Under the pieces are notes generated by a model that saw only the letters and a program-made list of their open reading frames with translations, ran no database searches and was not told the origin of the DNA. Shown here in pieces: positions 7,589 through 15,345 of a DNA stretch of 36,934 nucleotides (within the stretch, counting starts at the first letter, position 1; the number at the start of each line of letters is the position of its first letter). The stretch is from Methanothrix sp. (GTDB taxonomy: Archaea > Halobacteriota > Methanosarcinia > Methanotrichales > Methanotrichaceae): NCBI GenBank assembly GCA_026394555.1, contig JAPKXZ010000017.1:1-36934 (forward strand). The letters are read 5' to 3'. The position numbers and the translations under genes were made by a program.

Positions 7589-7862
7589 CCTCCTTGTACG
7601 ATCGATCGTGAATGATTGAGACATAATTGGACCGCCGCAAGGCATTCGAGCTAATGAGTTACTTCAAGGGGCTGATCAATACCAACCGTGTCGAAGAGTT
7701 TCAAAGACTATTCGACAGATCTTGCATTTGAACTTGCTTTCTCCTTTGGATCCGGTGCCGGCCATTTTTAACACCGCGAATCGTGCTCCTCTGTTGGATG
7801 TTATTATTCTTTTAGTTTTTCGTTGCGATTGGGCTAAATACTTTGCAGACCTAAATTTGATT
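7589..7862. promoter_or_regulatory. intergenic stretch and rubredoxin promoter region
   Basis: Contains a short remnant frame at 7627-7731 and then AT-rich DNA. GGGCTAAATACTT near 7831-7843 is a reasonable TATA box about 25 bases ahead of the rubredoxin ATG, which predicts an almost leaderless mRNA. The rubredoxin frame is open upstream to 7722, but those residues do not belong to the family. Confidence 0.4.
7627..7731 (+). pseudogene. 34-codon gene remnant, family unknown
   Basis: After an in-frame TAA, the frame from TTG 7627 reads [16 protein letters not shown], then [18 protein letters not shown] and a stop. The amphipathic, charged pattern looks like real coding sequence and could be the tail of a lost gene. 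I cannot assign a family. It follows the hairpin at 7569-7588. Confidence 0.3.
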
Positions 7863-8027
7863 ATGGCTCAAAAATATCAGTGCACCATTTGCGGATATAT
7901 TTACGATCCCGAAAAAGGGGATCCCGACTCTAAAATTGCTCCAGGAAGCTCCTTTGCAGATCTGCCGGAGACATGGACCTGCCCGCAGTGCGGCGCCGCG
8001 AAGGATGATTTCAAAGAGATGAAATAG
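7863..8027 (+). CDS. rubredoxin
   Basis: A 54-aa one-iron electron carrier. It has the two Cys pairs that bind the Fe(SCys)4 centre, CTICGY near residues 8-13 and CPQCGA near 41-46, together with the conserved [10 protein letters not shown] turn and the [11 protein letters not shown] segment. The length is normal for the family. It lies 10 bases upstream of a flavodiiron protein, and rubredoxin is the usual electron donor to such enzymes, so the two probably form an O2 or NO detoxification operon. The ATG at 7863 is chosen because the longer frame adds 47 residues absent from rubredoxins. Confidence 0.95.
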   Translation: MAQKYQCTICGYIYDPEKGDPDSKIAPGSSFADLPETWTCPQCGAAKDDFKEMK

Positions 8028-8037
8028 GACAAAAATC

Positions 8038-9216
8038 ATGACGCTCACAAGAGAGATCAAACCCGGCGTTAAGTGGGTCGGTGCAATAGACTGGGACCGC
8101 AGGCTCTTTGATGCTTTGATTCCCCTTCCTGATGGAACCAGCTACAACTCCTATCTGATCCAGGGCAGCGAGAAGACGGCACTTATTGACGCTGTAGACG
8201 AATCCATGGCCGATGTGCTGCTGGGCAACCTGAGTGCTCTGGGCATAAAGAAGATCGACTACATCATCGCCCAGCATGCTGAACAGGACCATTCGGGAAG
8301 CCTTAAACGGCTCCTTGAGGTTTACCCCGATGCTAAAGTGCTCGGCTCCGCCAAGTGTCTGGATCTGCTCATGCATTTCGACCTGGTGAGCAAGGAGAGA
8401 GGGCAAGAAGTAAAAGACGGCGAGAAGATAACTCTAGGCGACAAAAGCCTGCAGTTCATTCATGCTCCCTGGGTGCACTGGCCTGACACCATATTCACCT
8501 ATCTGGCCGAAGATCAAATACTTTTTACCTGCGATTTTCTGGGCTCTCATCTGGCCAGCAGCGACCTTTACGCCAGCGATGAAGCAGTAGTCTACAGGGC
8601 TGCCAAGAGGTACTACGCCGAGATCATGATGCCTTTCCGCCAGAATATTAACAAGCATCTGGCCAGGATTGGGGATCTGACAATTGCTGTCATAGCTCCC
8701 AGCCACGGCCCGCTTTACGGCAGGCCAAAGTTCATACTGGACGCCTACCGCGATTGGGCCTCGGATAGGGTGAAAAACCAGGTGGTTTTGCCTTACGTCT
8801 CCATGCACGGGTCCACTCGCATCATGGTCGATTACTTGGTGGACGCTCTCATCTCTCGAGGAGTGGGTGTGTTGCGATTCGATCTCACCGACTACGATGT
8901 GGGAGAGCTGGCCGGTTCTCTGGTGGACGCGGCAACCGTGGTCATCGGCACGCCTACCATTCTGGCCGGAGCCCATCCTCTGGCGTTTTATGCTGCCATC
9001 CTGGCCAATGCCCTGCGGCCCAAGACAAGGTATGCCTCCATCATCGGCTCCTTTGGCTGGGGAGGCAAGATGCTGGAGCAGATCACCGTTGCCCTGCCCA
9101 ATCTGAAGCTGCAATTTTTTGATCCGGTAGTCGCCAAAGGCCGTCCCAAAGAGGCAGATTTCCAGGCTCTGGACCGACTGGCGGATGAGATCGCTGCCAA
9201 GCACAAGGAACTGTGA
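8038..9216 (+). CDS. fprA: flavodiiron protein, F420H2 oxidase type (FprA-like)
   Basis: A 392-aa cytoplasmic enzyme that reduces O2 to water (or NO to N2O), protecting strict anaerobes. The N-terminal metallo-beta-lactamase-like domain keeps all diiron ligands: H80, E82 and D84 in HAEQDH, H147 in HWPD, D166 in TCDFLG and H223 in PSHGP. From about residue 245 there is a flavodoxin domain, with the FMN phosphate loop YVSMHGSTRIM and later IGTPTILAG and GSFGWGG. In methanogens the electron source can be reduced F420 directly; the rubredoxin gene just upstream suggests it may also serve. Both genes are on one strand with a 10-bp gap. Family assignment is strong; the donor and substrate preference are inferred. 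Confidence 0.93.
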   Translation: MTLTREIKPGVKWVGAIDWDRRLFDALIPLPDGTSYNSYLIQGSEKTALIDAVDESMADVLLGNLSALGIKKIDYIIAQHAEQDHSGSLKRLLEVYPDAKVLGSAKCLDLLMHFDLVSKERGQEVKDGEKITLGDKSLQFIHAPWVHWPDTIFTYLAEDQILFTCDFLGSHLASSDLYASDEAVVYRAAKRYYAEIMMPFRQNINKHLARIGDLTIAVIAPSHGPLYGRPKFILDAYRDWASDRVKNQVVLPYVSMHGSTRIMVDYLVDALISRGVGVLRFDLTDYDVGELAGSLVDAATVVIGTPTILAGAHPLAFYAAILANALRPKTRYASIIGSFGWGGKMLEQITVALPNLKLQFFDPVVAKGRPKEADFQALDRLADEIAAKHKEL

Positions 9217-9250
9217 TGTAATTTGAGGCAAATTTAGGCAAAAGAGGATC

Positions 9251-10096
9251 TTGATTGAGCCATCTATTCTCTTTTATATTCTGGTGCTGCTGGCCACAGG
9301 CTTAGTTGTAGGATTCTCCTGCGGATTGCTCGGCATCGGGGGCGGCTTTCTCATGGTGCCTGTGCAGATCTGGGTGCTGACCTCCACTGGAATTGATCCC
9401 ACCCTGGCCACCAGGATAGCCTTTGGAACCTCTCTGGCCGTAGTTCTGCCCACGGCTCTGTCCGGATGCCGCGGCCACAGCTGCCGGGGTGTTGTTCTCT
9501 GGCGGCCGGGAATCATCATGGGCCTCTTTGGCCTGGTAGGAGCCTTTTTGGGAGGGAGCATTGCCGCTCATGCGCCCGGAGATCTGCTCAGGATGGCCTT
9601 CGGATTTGTGGTAATGTTTGGTGCGCTGAGAATGCTCTTTGCCAAAGATCTGCAGCCAAAGGTGGGGTCTTCGCAAGAAAAGTCAAGAGATCACCTTCTG
9701 CAATATGTTCTCTGGGGACTGGCGGTGGGGGTCATATCCGGTTTGACAGGGATAGGTGGAGGCGTGATCCTGGTGCCGGCCATGGTCATCGTCATGGGTT
9801 TTGGCATGTATCAGGCCATCGGCACATCGTCGGTAACAATAGCCTTCAATGCCGTGGGCGGGGTCATAGCTTACGTCATTAACGGATGGGGTGTAGCCGG
9901 GCTTCCCGCTTACTCTTTGGGCTACATCGATCTGCTGCAGTTTGCTCTGCTGGCGGGAGCAAGCATCTTCACGGCTTCGTGGGGCGTAAAGGCGGCCCAC
10001 AGGCTGCCGGCGGAGAAGCTGAAGTACATCTTTGTGGTGCTGATGGTCTATATCGGGCTGAAGATGATAGGGGTCTTGGGGTGGGTTGGATTGTAA
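9251..10096 (+). CDS. TauE/SafE (TSUP) family permease
   Basis: A 281-aa integral membrane protein with about eight hydrophobic segments. It has the internal duplication typical of the family: GLLGIGGGFLMVP near residue 28 and GLTGIGGGVILVP near residue 170. TSUP proteins export or import sulfite, sulfoacetate and other organosulfur or anionic compounds; the substrate cannot be told here. The start is TTG at 9251 behind AAAGAGGA. It follows the flavodiiron gene by 34 bases on the same strand and may share its transcript. It runs into the convergent acylphosphatase gene with only an 8-bp gap. Confidence 0.87.
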   Translation: MIEPSILFYILVLLATGLVVGFSCGLLGIGGGFLMVPVQIWVLTSTGIDPTLATRIAFGTSLAVVLPTALSGCRGHSCRGVVLWRPGIIMGLFGLVGAFLGGSIAAHAPGDLLRMAFGFVVMFGALRMLFAKDLQPKVGSSQEKSRDHLLQYVLWGLAVGVISGLTGIGGGVILVPAMVIVMGFGMYQAIGTSSVTIAFNAVGGVIAYVINGWGVAGLPAYSLGYIDLLQFALLAGASIFTASWGVKAAHRLPAEKLKYIFVVLMVYIGLKMIGVLGWVGL

Positions 10097-10104
10097 AAAA
10101 AAGT

Positions 10105-10872
10105 TTAGATTATTCCTTTGGCCCGCAGGGCAGTTTTGACATCGGACATATCGCTCTTGAGTTCGAAAACATCCGTTTTATCCAGGACGCGGTCCATCTT
10201 GTCATTCATACTTGCATTCATATCTTTGACCTCGACGATCAGATCATCCTGCTTTTGCAGCATTGAACCCATCTTTCCATCAATGCGGTCGATCTTTCCC
10301 CCAATTGAATCTATCTTATCGCCGGTCGCGTCAATCTTTTCACCAAGAACATCGATCTTGTCCCCGACCGTGTCAATCTTTTCACCAAGAACATCGATCT
10401 TGTCCCCGACCGTGTCAATCTTTTCGCCAAGAACATCGATCTTGCCCCCGATCGTGTCAATCTTTTCGCCAAGAACATCGATCTTACCGCCAAGATTCGA
10501 GTTCATTGTTACAAGATTCTGATTGACATCGTTAATGGCGACGAGCATCTTGTTCATTACCTCAACGCCCTTATCTAGCCTGGCATCGGTCTCGTCCTCA
10601 TCAACAACCTTACCAAACCTGCTAAACTCGCCACCCGCAGGATAGTATGATTTCTCAATGGAGGAGACCTGGATAAGTGTATTCTTTATATCGATGGCGC
10701 TTTCGAACCATTTCAGCTTTTCATCTTCGCCCTCGGCGATGATCTTTACCCTGCCGTCTTCCAGGTTCTCGACAATTCCTTTCAGGCCAAAGGCTTTCGC
10801 TGTCTGTGTGACTCTCTTTCGATAGCCTACCATCTGGACCTGGCCTGAGACACAGGCAATTAGGCGTTTCAT
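10105..10872 (-). CDS. acylphosphatase fused to a heptad-repeat coiled-coil tail
   Basis: 255 aa. Residues 1-90 are an acylphosphatase domain: VQMVGYRKRV corresponds to the family VQGVGFR loop that holds the catalytic Arg, and GIVENLEDGRV carries the catalytic Asn. One loop Gly is replaced by Met, so activity is likely but not certain. From about residue 120 to 195 the chain is built of 14-residue repeats (GDKIDVLGEKIDTV type), each two heptads with I and L at coiled-coil core positions. A mixed helical end follows (MNDKMDRVLDKTD). The repeats are encoded by 42-bp direct DNA repeats. Acylphosphatases are normally about 90 aa, so the tail is unusual and may make a long parallel oligomer. The gene is convergent with the TSUP permease. 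Confidence 0.8.
   Translation of the reverse strand: MKRLIACVSGQVQMVGYRKRVTQTAKAFGLKGIVENLEDGRVKIIAEGEDEKLKWFESAIDIKNTLIQVSSIEKSYYPAGGEFSRFGKVVDEDETDARLDKGVEVMNKMLVAINDVNQNLVTMNSNLGGKIDVLGEKIDTIGGKIDVLGEKIDTVGDKIDVLGEKIDTVGDKIDVLGEKIDATGDKIDSIGGKIDRIDGKMGSMLQKQDDLIVEVKDMNASMNDKMDRVLDKTDVFELKSDMSDVKTALRAKGII
10289..10498. repeat. 42-bp tandem coding repeat
   Basis: Five 42-bp units begin at 10289, 10331, 10373, 10415 and 10457. The central units are almost identical; the first and last are more divergent. They encode the heptad tail of the acylphosphatase gene on the minus strand and have no spacers, so this is not a CRISPR array. Confidence 0.9.
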
Positions 10873-11005
10873 TCAATAGGGTTTCAGACTTCTTCGTATT
10901 TGGCTTTATCCATGCTGATGACATTGGTTAGCTAAATAAAGGAGAATAGCATCCGAAAATACCGTTCCAACCATAAAGATTGAAGTGTGGATGAGGTCAG
11001 ATTAA

Positions 11006-12178
11006 ATGGAGTATGTTCTTTCCCCAAAATCAGAGATCGAGAGCAGGATAAAGACGTTGCAGTCCCAGATGGGCGAGATGGATGGTGCGCTGTTGTTTCA
11101 TGCTGTAGACGTGTGCTACTTTTCCGGCACCGCTCAGGACGGGCTGGTCTACATCCCCAGAGACGGCGAGCCCGTGGTCATGATGAAGAGGAGCCTGGAG
11201 AGGGCAGTGCAGGAATCGCCTCTGGAGGTGCGGCCGCTCAAGAACATGAGAAATTTGAAATCGGATCTGGGCATTTCTGCCAAAGCTACCGTCGGCCTGG
11301 AGATGGATGTGCTTCCCTGCAGCTTCTACTTTAAAGTGGACAGGGCCCTGGAGGATGCAGTGTTCGTTGATGTTGCCGAAAAGATCAAGCACATTCGCTC
11401 TGTGAAGTCCGAATTTGAGGTAAGCCTGATAAAAGAGGCGGCCCGGATTTTGGAGGCAGGCTTTTCCTCGGTTCCAAACTTTCTGGAAGAAGGCATGAAA
11501 GAGGTAGATCTGATCTGCCGGATCGAGTCGGTGATGCGTTCCCTGGGCCATCAGGGGTCACTGCGTTTTCGCAGGTTCAACAGCATTGTCCCTCTGGGCC
11601 ATGTCATGTGCGGAGCGGAGGCGGCCTTTCCCAGCTTCCTGGCCTCGCCCAGCGGGGGCCGGGGCACCTCTTTGATCTTTCCCCAGGGGGCAGGCTTTGC
11701 CAAGATAAAGAGAAATGAGCCGGTATTCGTGGACTGCGTGGGCATCTACAACGGCTACATTGCCGACGCCACCCGCATATTCTCCCTGGGCAAGCTGGAG
11801 TCGGGGCTGGAAGACGCCTACCAAGCCGCCTGCCAGATCGAGGAGGCTGTGGCCGCAAAGCTAGTCGCAGGCCGGACGGGCAGGGAATTGTTCGAGCTGT
11901 CCGAGTCGGAGGGAGCAAGGCTGGGCTACCTGGACTATTTGGGCGGGACCAATGGCAATAAATGTGGTTTTGTGGGCCACGGCGTAGGATTAGAGCTGGA
12001 TGAGTACCCGGTGATCGGGCCCCTGGATCATGTGGTGCAAAGCAGCATGACCATTGCCATTGAGCCCAAGATAATCTATCCTGACAAGGGTGTGCTGGGG
12101 ATTGAAGACACCTTCCTGACCACGGCCGGCAAAGCTGTGTGCCTCACTAATATGCAAAGAGAGATCTGGCAGGTTTGA
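11006..12178 (+). CDS. M24-family aminopeptidase (Xaa-Pro peptidase-like)
   Basis: A 390-aa cytoplasmic metallopeptidase of the pita-bread fold. The N-terminal creatinase-like domain covers about residues 10-145 (LFHAVDVCYFSGT). The C-terminal catalytic domain has the five metal ligands in order: the two Asp of FVDCVGIYNGYIADATR, the His of GHGVGLELDE, the Glu of AIEPK and the Glu of GIEDTF. This pattern fits Xaa-Pro aminopeptidases and dipeptidases, which release residues ahead of proline. The start ATG lies eight bases after GAGGT. It appears monocistronic, with a long gap to darT. Substrate assignment is at family level only. Confidence 0.88.
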   Translation: MEYVLSPKSEIESRIKTLQSQMGEMDGALLFHAVDVCYFSGTAQDGLVYIPRDGEPVVMMKRSLERAVQESPLEVRPLKNMRNLKSDLGISAKATVGLEMDVLPCSFYFKVDRALEDAVFVDVAEKIKHIRSVKSEFEVSLIKEAARILEAGFSSVPNFLEEGMKEVDLICRIESVMRSLGHQGSLRFRRFNSIVPLGHVMCGAEAAFPSFLASPSGGRGTSLIFPQGAGFAKIKRNEPVFVDCVGIYNGYIADATRIFSLGKLESGLEDAYQAACQIEEAVAAKLVAGRTGRELFELSESEGARLGYLDYLGGTNGNKCGFVGHGVGLELDEYPVIGPLDHVVQSSMTIAIEPKIIYPDKGVLGIEDTFLTTAGKAVCLTNMQREIWQV

Positions 12179-12229
12179 TGGAGAGCAGCGGCTCACAGAT
12201 CATCATGTCGAGTAGGAAATGTCGGGCAT

Positions 12230-12300
12230 TGGTTAATAACCAGCGTCTAACGACGTTTTCACCACAGAGACACAGAGCTCACAGAGGACGCACAGAGACG
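12230..12300. repeat. palindrome and CACAGAG-type dispersed repeat
   Basis: TGGTTA-A-TAACCA at 12230-12242 is a short palindrome. At 12259-12300 there is a run of CACAGAG words (CCACAGAGACACAGAG, then CACAGAGG, CACAGAGA). A similar run occurs in this window at 27116-27150, also in an intergenic gap, so this is a dispersed repeat. The remaining gap up to darT holds TATA candidates, with ATATTTAAG at 12381-12389 the best. Confidence 0.6.
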
Positions 12301-12432
12301 AACTGAAAACTGGAAAAAATAGCCTCAGGTTAGCTACTGGAAATAGCGAAGAGCCAAACTATTTGCATCCGCCGAGGACAATATTTAAGAGTTCGTGTAT
12401 TTATGAGAGATTCAATTTGAAAAAATTACTGG

Positions 12433-13053
12433 ATGGGGATGGGCATGAGGCGTGAAGACCTTGCGGAACTGCATTACATCGTCCATTTTGATAATATCAT
12501 CTCAATTATTCAAAGAGGAATTCTCTCCAATGCTCTATCCACGAGGCTCCCCCATAAATCAGTTGCCTCGGAGATTGTCCAAGAAAAGCGGAAAACCAAA
12601 TCCCTTCCGCAGGGCAAATCTTTGCACGACTATGTGAATCTGTATATCTGCGGCAGAAATCCCATGTTGTTCAAACTTGCATTCAGTTGCGGATACACCG
12701 AAATTTGCGTTCTGAGCATCAGCCCTGAGGTGATTGATCTACCTGGAGTAGTTGTCAGCGATCGTAATGCTTCAAGTGATTACGCTCGCTTCGCGCATAC
12801 ACCGGATGGGCTTTTGATGGTCGATAAAGACAGAGTCTTTGCCAGATACTGGAATCAACCTGATCCCATTGAAAAATACGAGCATGTCTCTATCAAGTGC
12901 GCAGAGGTGCTGGTTTTGGATAAAGTAGATCCTAAGTATATAAACAAAGCGTATGTGTCATGTCAAGAGAGCAAGACATTGCTGGATAAAAGACTCAGCG
13001 ACGCAGGACTAAGTATAAATGTAGTAGTAGATACATATCTATTCTTCAAGTAG
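12433..13053 (+). CDS. darT: DarT-type DNA ADP-ribosyltransferase toxin
   Basis: A 206-aa toxin of the DarT (DUF4433) family, which attaches ADP-ribose from NAD+ to bases in single-stranded DNA and blocks replication. The NAD-binding N-terminus appears as HYIVHFDNIISIIQRGILSN. The catalytic Arg lies in LHDYVNLYICGRNPML (R75), matching the family HDYVPFYFAPRSPML motif. The catalytic Glu is E158 in KCAEVLV. The gene directly downstream, 12 bases away, encodes a macrodomain protein of the DarG type, the cognate antitoxin. Three in-frame ATGs (12433, 12439, 12445) leave the exact start open. DarTG systems act as phage defence in bacteria; here the same role is inferred. Confidence 0.9.
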   Translation: MGMGMRREDLAELHYIVHFDNIISIIQRGILSNALSTRLPHKSVASEIVQEKRKTKSLPQGKSLHDYVNLYICGRNPMLFKLAFSCGYTEICVLSISPEVIDLPGVVVSDRNASSDYARFAHTPDGLLMVDKDRVFARYWNQPDPIEKYEHVSIKCAEVLVLDKVDPKYINKAYVSCQESKTLLDKRLSDAGLSINVVVDTYLFFK

Positions 13054-13065
13054 GACGTTTCAGCT

Positions 13066-14226
13066 ATGCGGAATCGAGTAAAGGTCATAAAAGGAGATAT
13101 CTTTCAATCCAGAGCCCAGACGCTGGTCAATACCGTGAATTGTGTTGGCATTATGGGCAAGGGCTTGGCTCTGGAGTTTAAAAACCGGTTCCCAGGCATG
13201 TATAAGGATTACGTCCGGCGGTGCAAAAAAGGACAGGTCCGACTGGGTGAGCCCTACCTATTCCCACAATTTGAATCGCATAATATCCTCAACTTCCCTA
13301 CAAAAGGCCACTGGCGGTCCATATCTCGCCTTGATGATATAATCCAGGGACTTCGTTATCTTGAGATGCATTATAAGGGTTGGGGGATCACATCAATCGC
13401 CGTGCCGTCTCTGGGATGCCAGTTGGGACAGTTGGACTGGAGAGTTGTGCTGCCTGTACTCTATGAGCATTTGAGCCGCTTTGAGATTCCTGCAGAGCTT
13501 TACATTCCATCCAGTGCGACCATTGACCAGGCCCTTTCGGTAATGGGTCTGGCTGATGCACCCGTGGGCATTAACAGTCCCGTTCCCGTGCCTCCCGTGC
13601 CTCCGGAAAAGCTAAGCTCTGCCTGGGTGGCATTGGTTGCCATTCTGGAGATGATTGAGCGTGAGCAATACCATTACCCGGTAGGCAGAACCCGGTTCCA
13701 GAAGATCGCCTACTTTGCCACAGCACAGGGCATACCCACGGGCCTGACCTATCGCCGCTCCAGCTTCGGGCCGTTTGCAGAGGAGCTGAAAGGCAATGTT
13801 CTTACCAGGCTCATAAATAGCGACCTGATTCGAGAAGAACAGGTGGGCAGGATGTTCGTCCTCCGAACCGGGGCCGCATACAGAGATATCTTGCCAGAGG
13901 TGCAAGAAGATCTGAAAAAATGGAGGCCGGCCATAGAAAAGGTTGCAGACCTTTTGCTGCGAACTTCCACCATTCAATCCGAGATTGCGGCAACGGTTCA
14001 CTTCGCTGCCGGGGATGTAAAGGAGCTTAAGGACGCCACGCCAACTGAGCGAGAAGTTCTGGATGCGGTTATGAAATGGAAGCAGAGGCGAAAGCCACCG
14101 CTGGATGAAAAGGATGCAGCAGTTGCCATTCGCAATCTTGCAGCATTAGGGTGGATCGATGTTCTCTCCAGTTGTGATCTGCCGCTTCAAAGCGATCCGG
14201 TGTATGAAGCAATGATCTGCGAATAA
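13066..14226 (+). CDS. darG: DarG-type macrodomain antitoxin
   Basis: A 386-aa antitoxin. Residues 1-150 are a macrodomain that removes ADP-ribose from DNA: GDIFQSRAQTLVNTVNCVG, the GIMGKGLALEFK loop, and VPSLGCQLGQLDW at the ADP-ribose pocket. A Pro-rich linker (VPVPPVPPEK) follows. The C-terminal half is mostly helical, with TRFQKIAYFATAQG and SFGPFAEELKGNV, and corresponds to the DarG region that binds and neutralises DarT. It lies 12 bases downstream of darT on the same strand, so the two are co-transcribed. Length and architecture match DarG. The macrodomain is certain; the role of the C-terminal part is inferred from the family. Confidence 0.9.
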   Translation: MRNRVKVIKGDIFQSRAQTLVNTVNCVGIMGKGLALEFKNRFPGMYKDYVRRCKKGQVRLGEPYLFPQFESHNILNFPTKGHWRSISRLDDIIQGLRYLEMHYKGWGITSIAVPSLGCQLGQLDWRVVLPVLYEHLSRFEIPAELYIPSSATIDQALSVMGLADAPVGINSPVPVPPVPPEKLSSAWVALVAILEMIEREQYHYPVGRTRFQKIAYFATAQGIPTGLTYRRSSFGPFAEELKGNVLTRLINSDLIREEQVGRMFVLRTGAAYRDILPEVQEDLKKWRPAIEKVADLLLRTSTIQSEIAATVHFAAGDVKELKDATPTEREVLDAVMKWKQRRKPPLDEKDAAVAIRNLAALGWIDVLSSCDLPLQSDPVYEAMICE

Positions 14227-14261
14227 ATATTTTTGAGCGGTATCGTGAACCCGGAAGTGAA

Positions 14262-14520
14262 ACTCGCCGGGCAGCTCCAAGACAGCTTTCTTGAACTACT
14301 ACTATTAGGTGCGGAAATCCCGCTGCAAGTGAGGAAGGCCGGGGGCCTGGGCTTGAGCCCGGATGAGGGCGGGGTTGAGCTCATGCGAGCCGATCTTCTT
14401 CTGGTTGGTGAAATGCAGGAGATGGGTGATTCTGTAGCCGTCGTTCATGGCTTTGTAGCAGGAGTAGCAGCCGTCCTTGCCGCTCGTCCAGGAGACTACG
14501 GCGTCATTCTTGGCGAGGTT
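14262..14520 (-). pseudogene. PP-loop ATPase (Dph6/diphthine-ammonia-ligase-like) remnant, copy A
   Basis: On the minus strand the start of an ATP-pyrophosphatase of the Dph6-like family is clear: AVVSWTSGKDGCYSCYKAM carries the PP-loop (SGGKDS in active members), followed by HLLHFTNQKK and HELNPALIRAQAQ. The reading then hits four consecutive stops (TAA TAG TAG TAG) after DFRT and resumes in the same frame with FKKAVLEL. The rest of the gene is missing. A second remnant of the same family lies at 14953-15255. Intact relatives help make diphthamide on elongation factor 2 or act in similar amidations. Confidence 0.75.
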
Positions 14521-14952
14521 GTTGGAGTGTATGAGTGGTGAGGTGGGACGGCAGGTTATCAAGAATTCGAGCCCTGGGACTTGTCGGTTCCTGGCGGAAT
14601 CTACTGCTAGCACTCGTTATTGTTAAGAATAGTTTTTATAATAGTTTAAATATTCTCCAGGCGGGTCCGGACAACCGTCGTCTCTGCTCAAAGGTCTTTG
14701 TTAGGGCTACTGACTTTGTCAGGGTTCCTAATCGTCATAGTATTGTTTTCTTGGGCTGATGCTTTCGTGCAATTTGCGTTTGTTCCAGTGTTTCTAGGGG
14801 GTGCCGCGCGCGGTGAAGCGCGCGGGTAGCTTCAGGCGCCCTCAACGCCGGGCAGGCTTGGATTCTTGGCGGCGAATGGATTGTTGGGATAGACTGGATT
14901 AGTTCTTGCGGTTTTCTGAGGTCAGTGCTTTGACTCATTTTGTGTTTTTTTT
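14521..14952. other. non-coding stretch between two dead gene copies
   Basis: No gene recognised. CCGCGCGC (14804-14811) and GCGCGCGG (14818-14825) form a perfect eight-pair GC stem with a GGTGAA loop. An AT-rich AGTTTTTATAATAGTTTAAATA patch lies at about 14631-14651. A run of ten T residues ends near 14954. Confidence 0.45.
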
Positions 14953-15255
14953 TTAAGCTGCTGGCAGCGACAGATCGATATCTAGATCCTTACAAAATAT
15001 GTCCACCAAAGGCTTGTGGGTCTCGATATGACCGAAAACTACGGTGTCAGTTCTCTCACCCTGCCTTTGCGGCTCCAGAGCTGCCTTCTTGAACTCCTCC
15101 TCGTAGGATTGAAAATTCAGCTGTCGGATAGGAAGGCCGAGGGCCTGGTATTAAGCCCAGACGGGGGCTGGGTTGAGTTCATGTAAGCCGGTCTTCTTCC
15201 GGTTGGTAAAATATTCATCCATTCTTTGGCTGAGAGCATAGCCAAGGCTGTGTTT
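14953..15255 (-). pseudogene. PP-loop ATPase (Dph6-like) remnant, copy B
   Basis: The minus strand reads SLGYALSQRMDEYFTNRKK, then HELNPAPVWA, a TAA stop, and in the same frame YQALGLPIRQLNFQSYEEEF, FKKAALEP and VVFGHIETHKPLVDIFCKDL, ending LSLPAA and a stop. The FTNxKK and HELNPA segments align with copy A at 14262-14520, but copy B lacks the PP-loop end and keeps a later part. In copy B the residues YEEE stand where copy A has four stops. One in-frame stop and the missing N-terminus make this a pseudogene. Confidence 0.72.
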
Positions 15256-15345
15256 TTAAAAAAACGAGAGCTGAGATATTAGTGGCATATCAGGATATAG
15301 AAAGTGATATTTACTCCCGCAGTATCTAAGATCCACGAGGGAAGA

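Noticed and set aside
8434-9231. 265-codon minus-strand frame opposite the flavodiiron gene
   Set aside because: It is a shadow of the GC-rich codon bias; the plus strand has every diiron ligand.
10289-10498. CRISPR-like direct repeats
   Set aside because: The units are contiguous 42-bp repeats without spacers and encode heptads in frame within the acylphosphatase gene.
10118-10526. Long repetitive plus-strand frames opposite the acylphosphatase
   Set aside because: Shadow frames of the in-frame 42-bp repeats; the minus strand carries the recognisable domain.
14735-14938. 67-codon minus-strand frame between the pseudogene copies
   Set aside because: Composition is Pro/Arg-rich, it crosses a GC hairpin, and no family is recognised.
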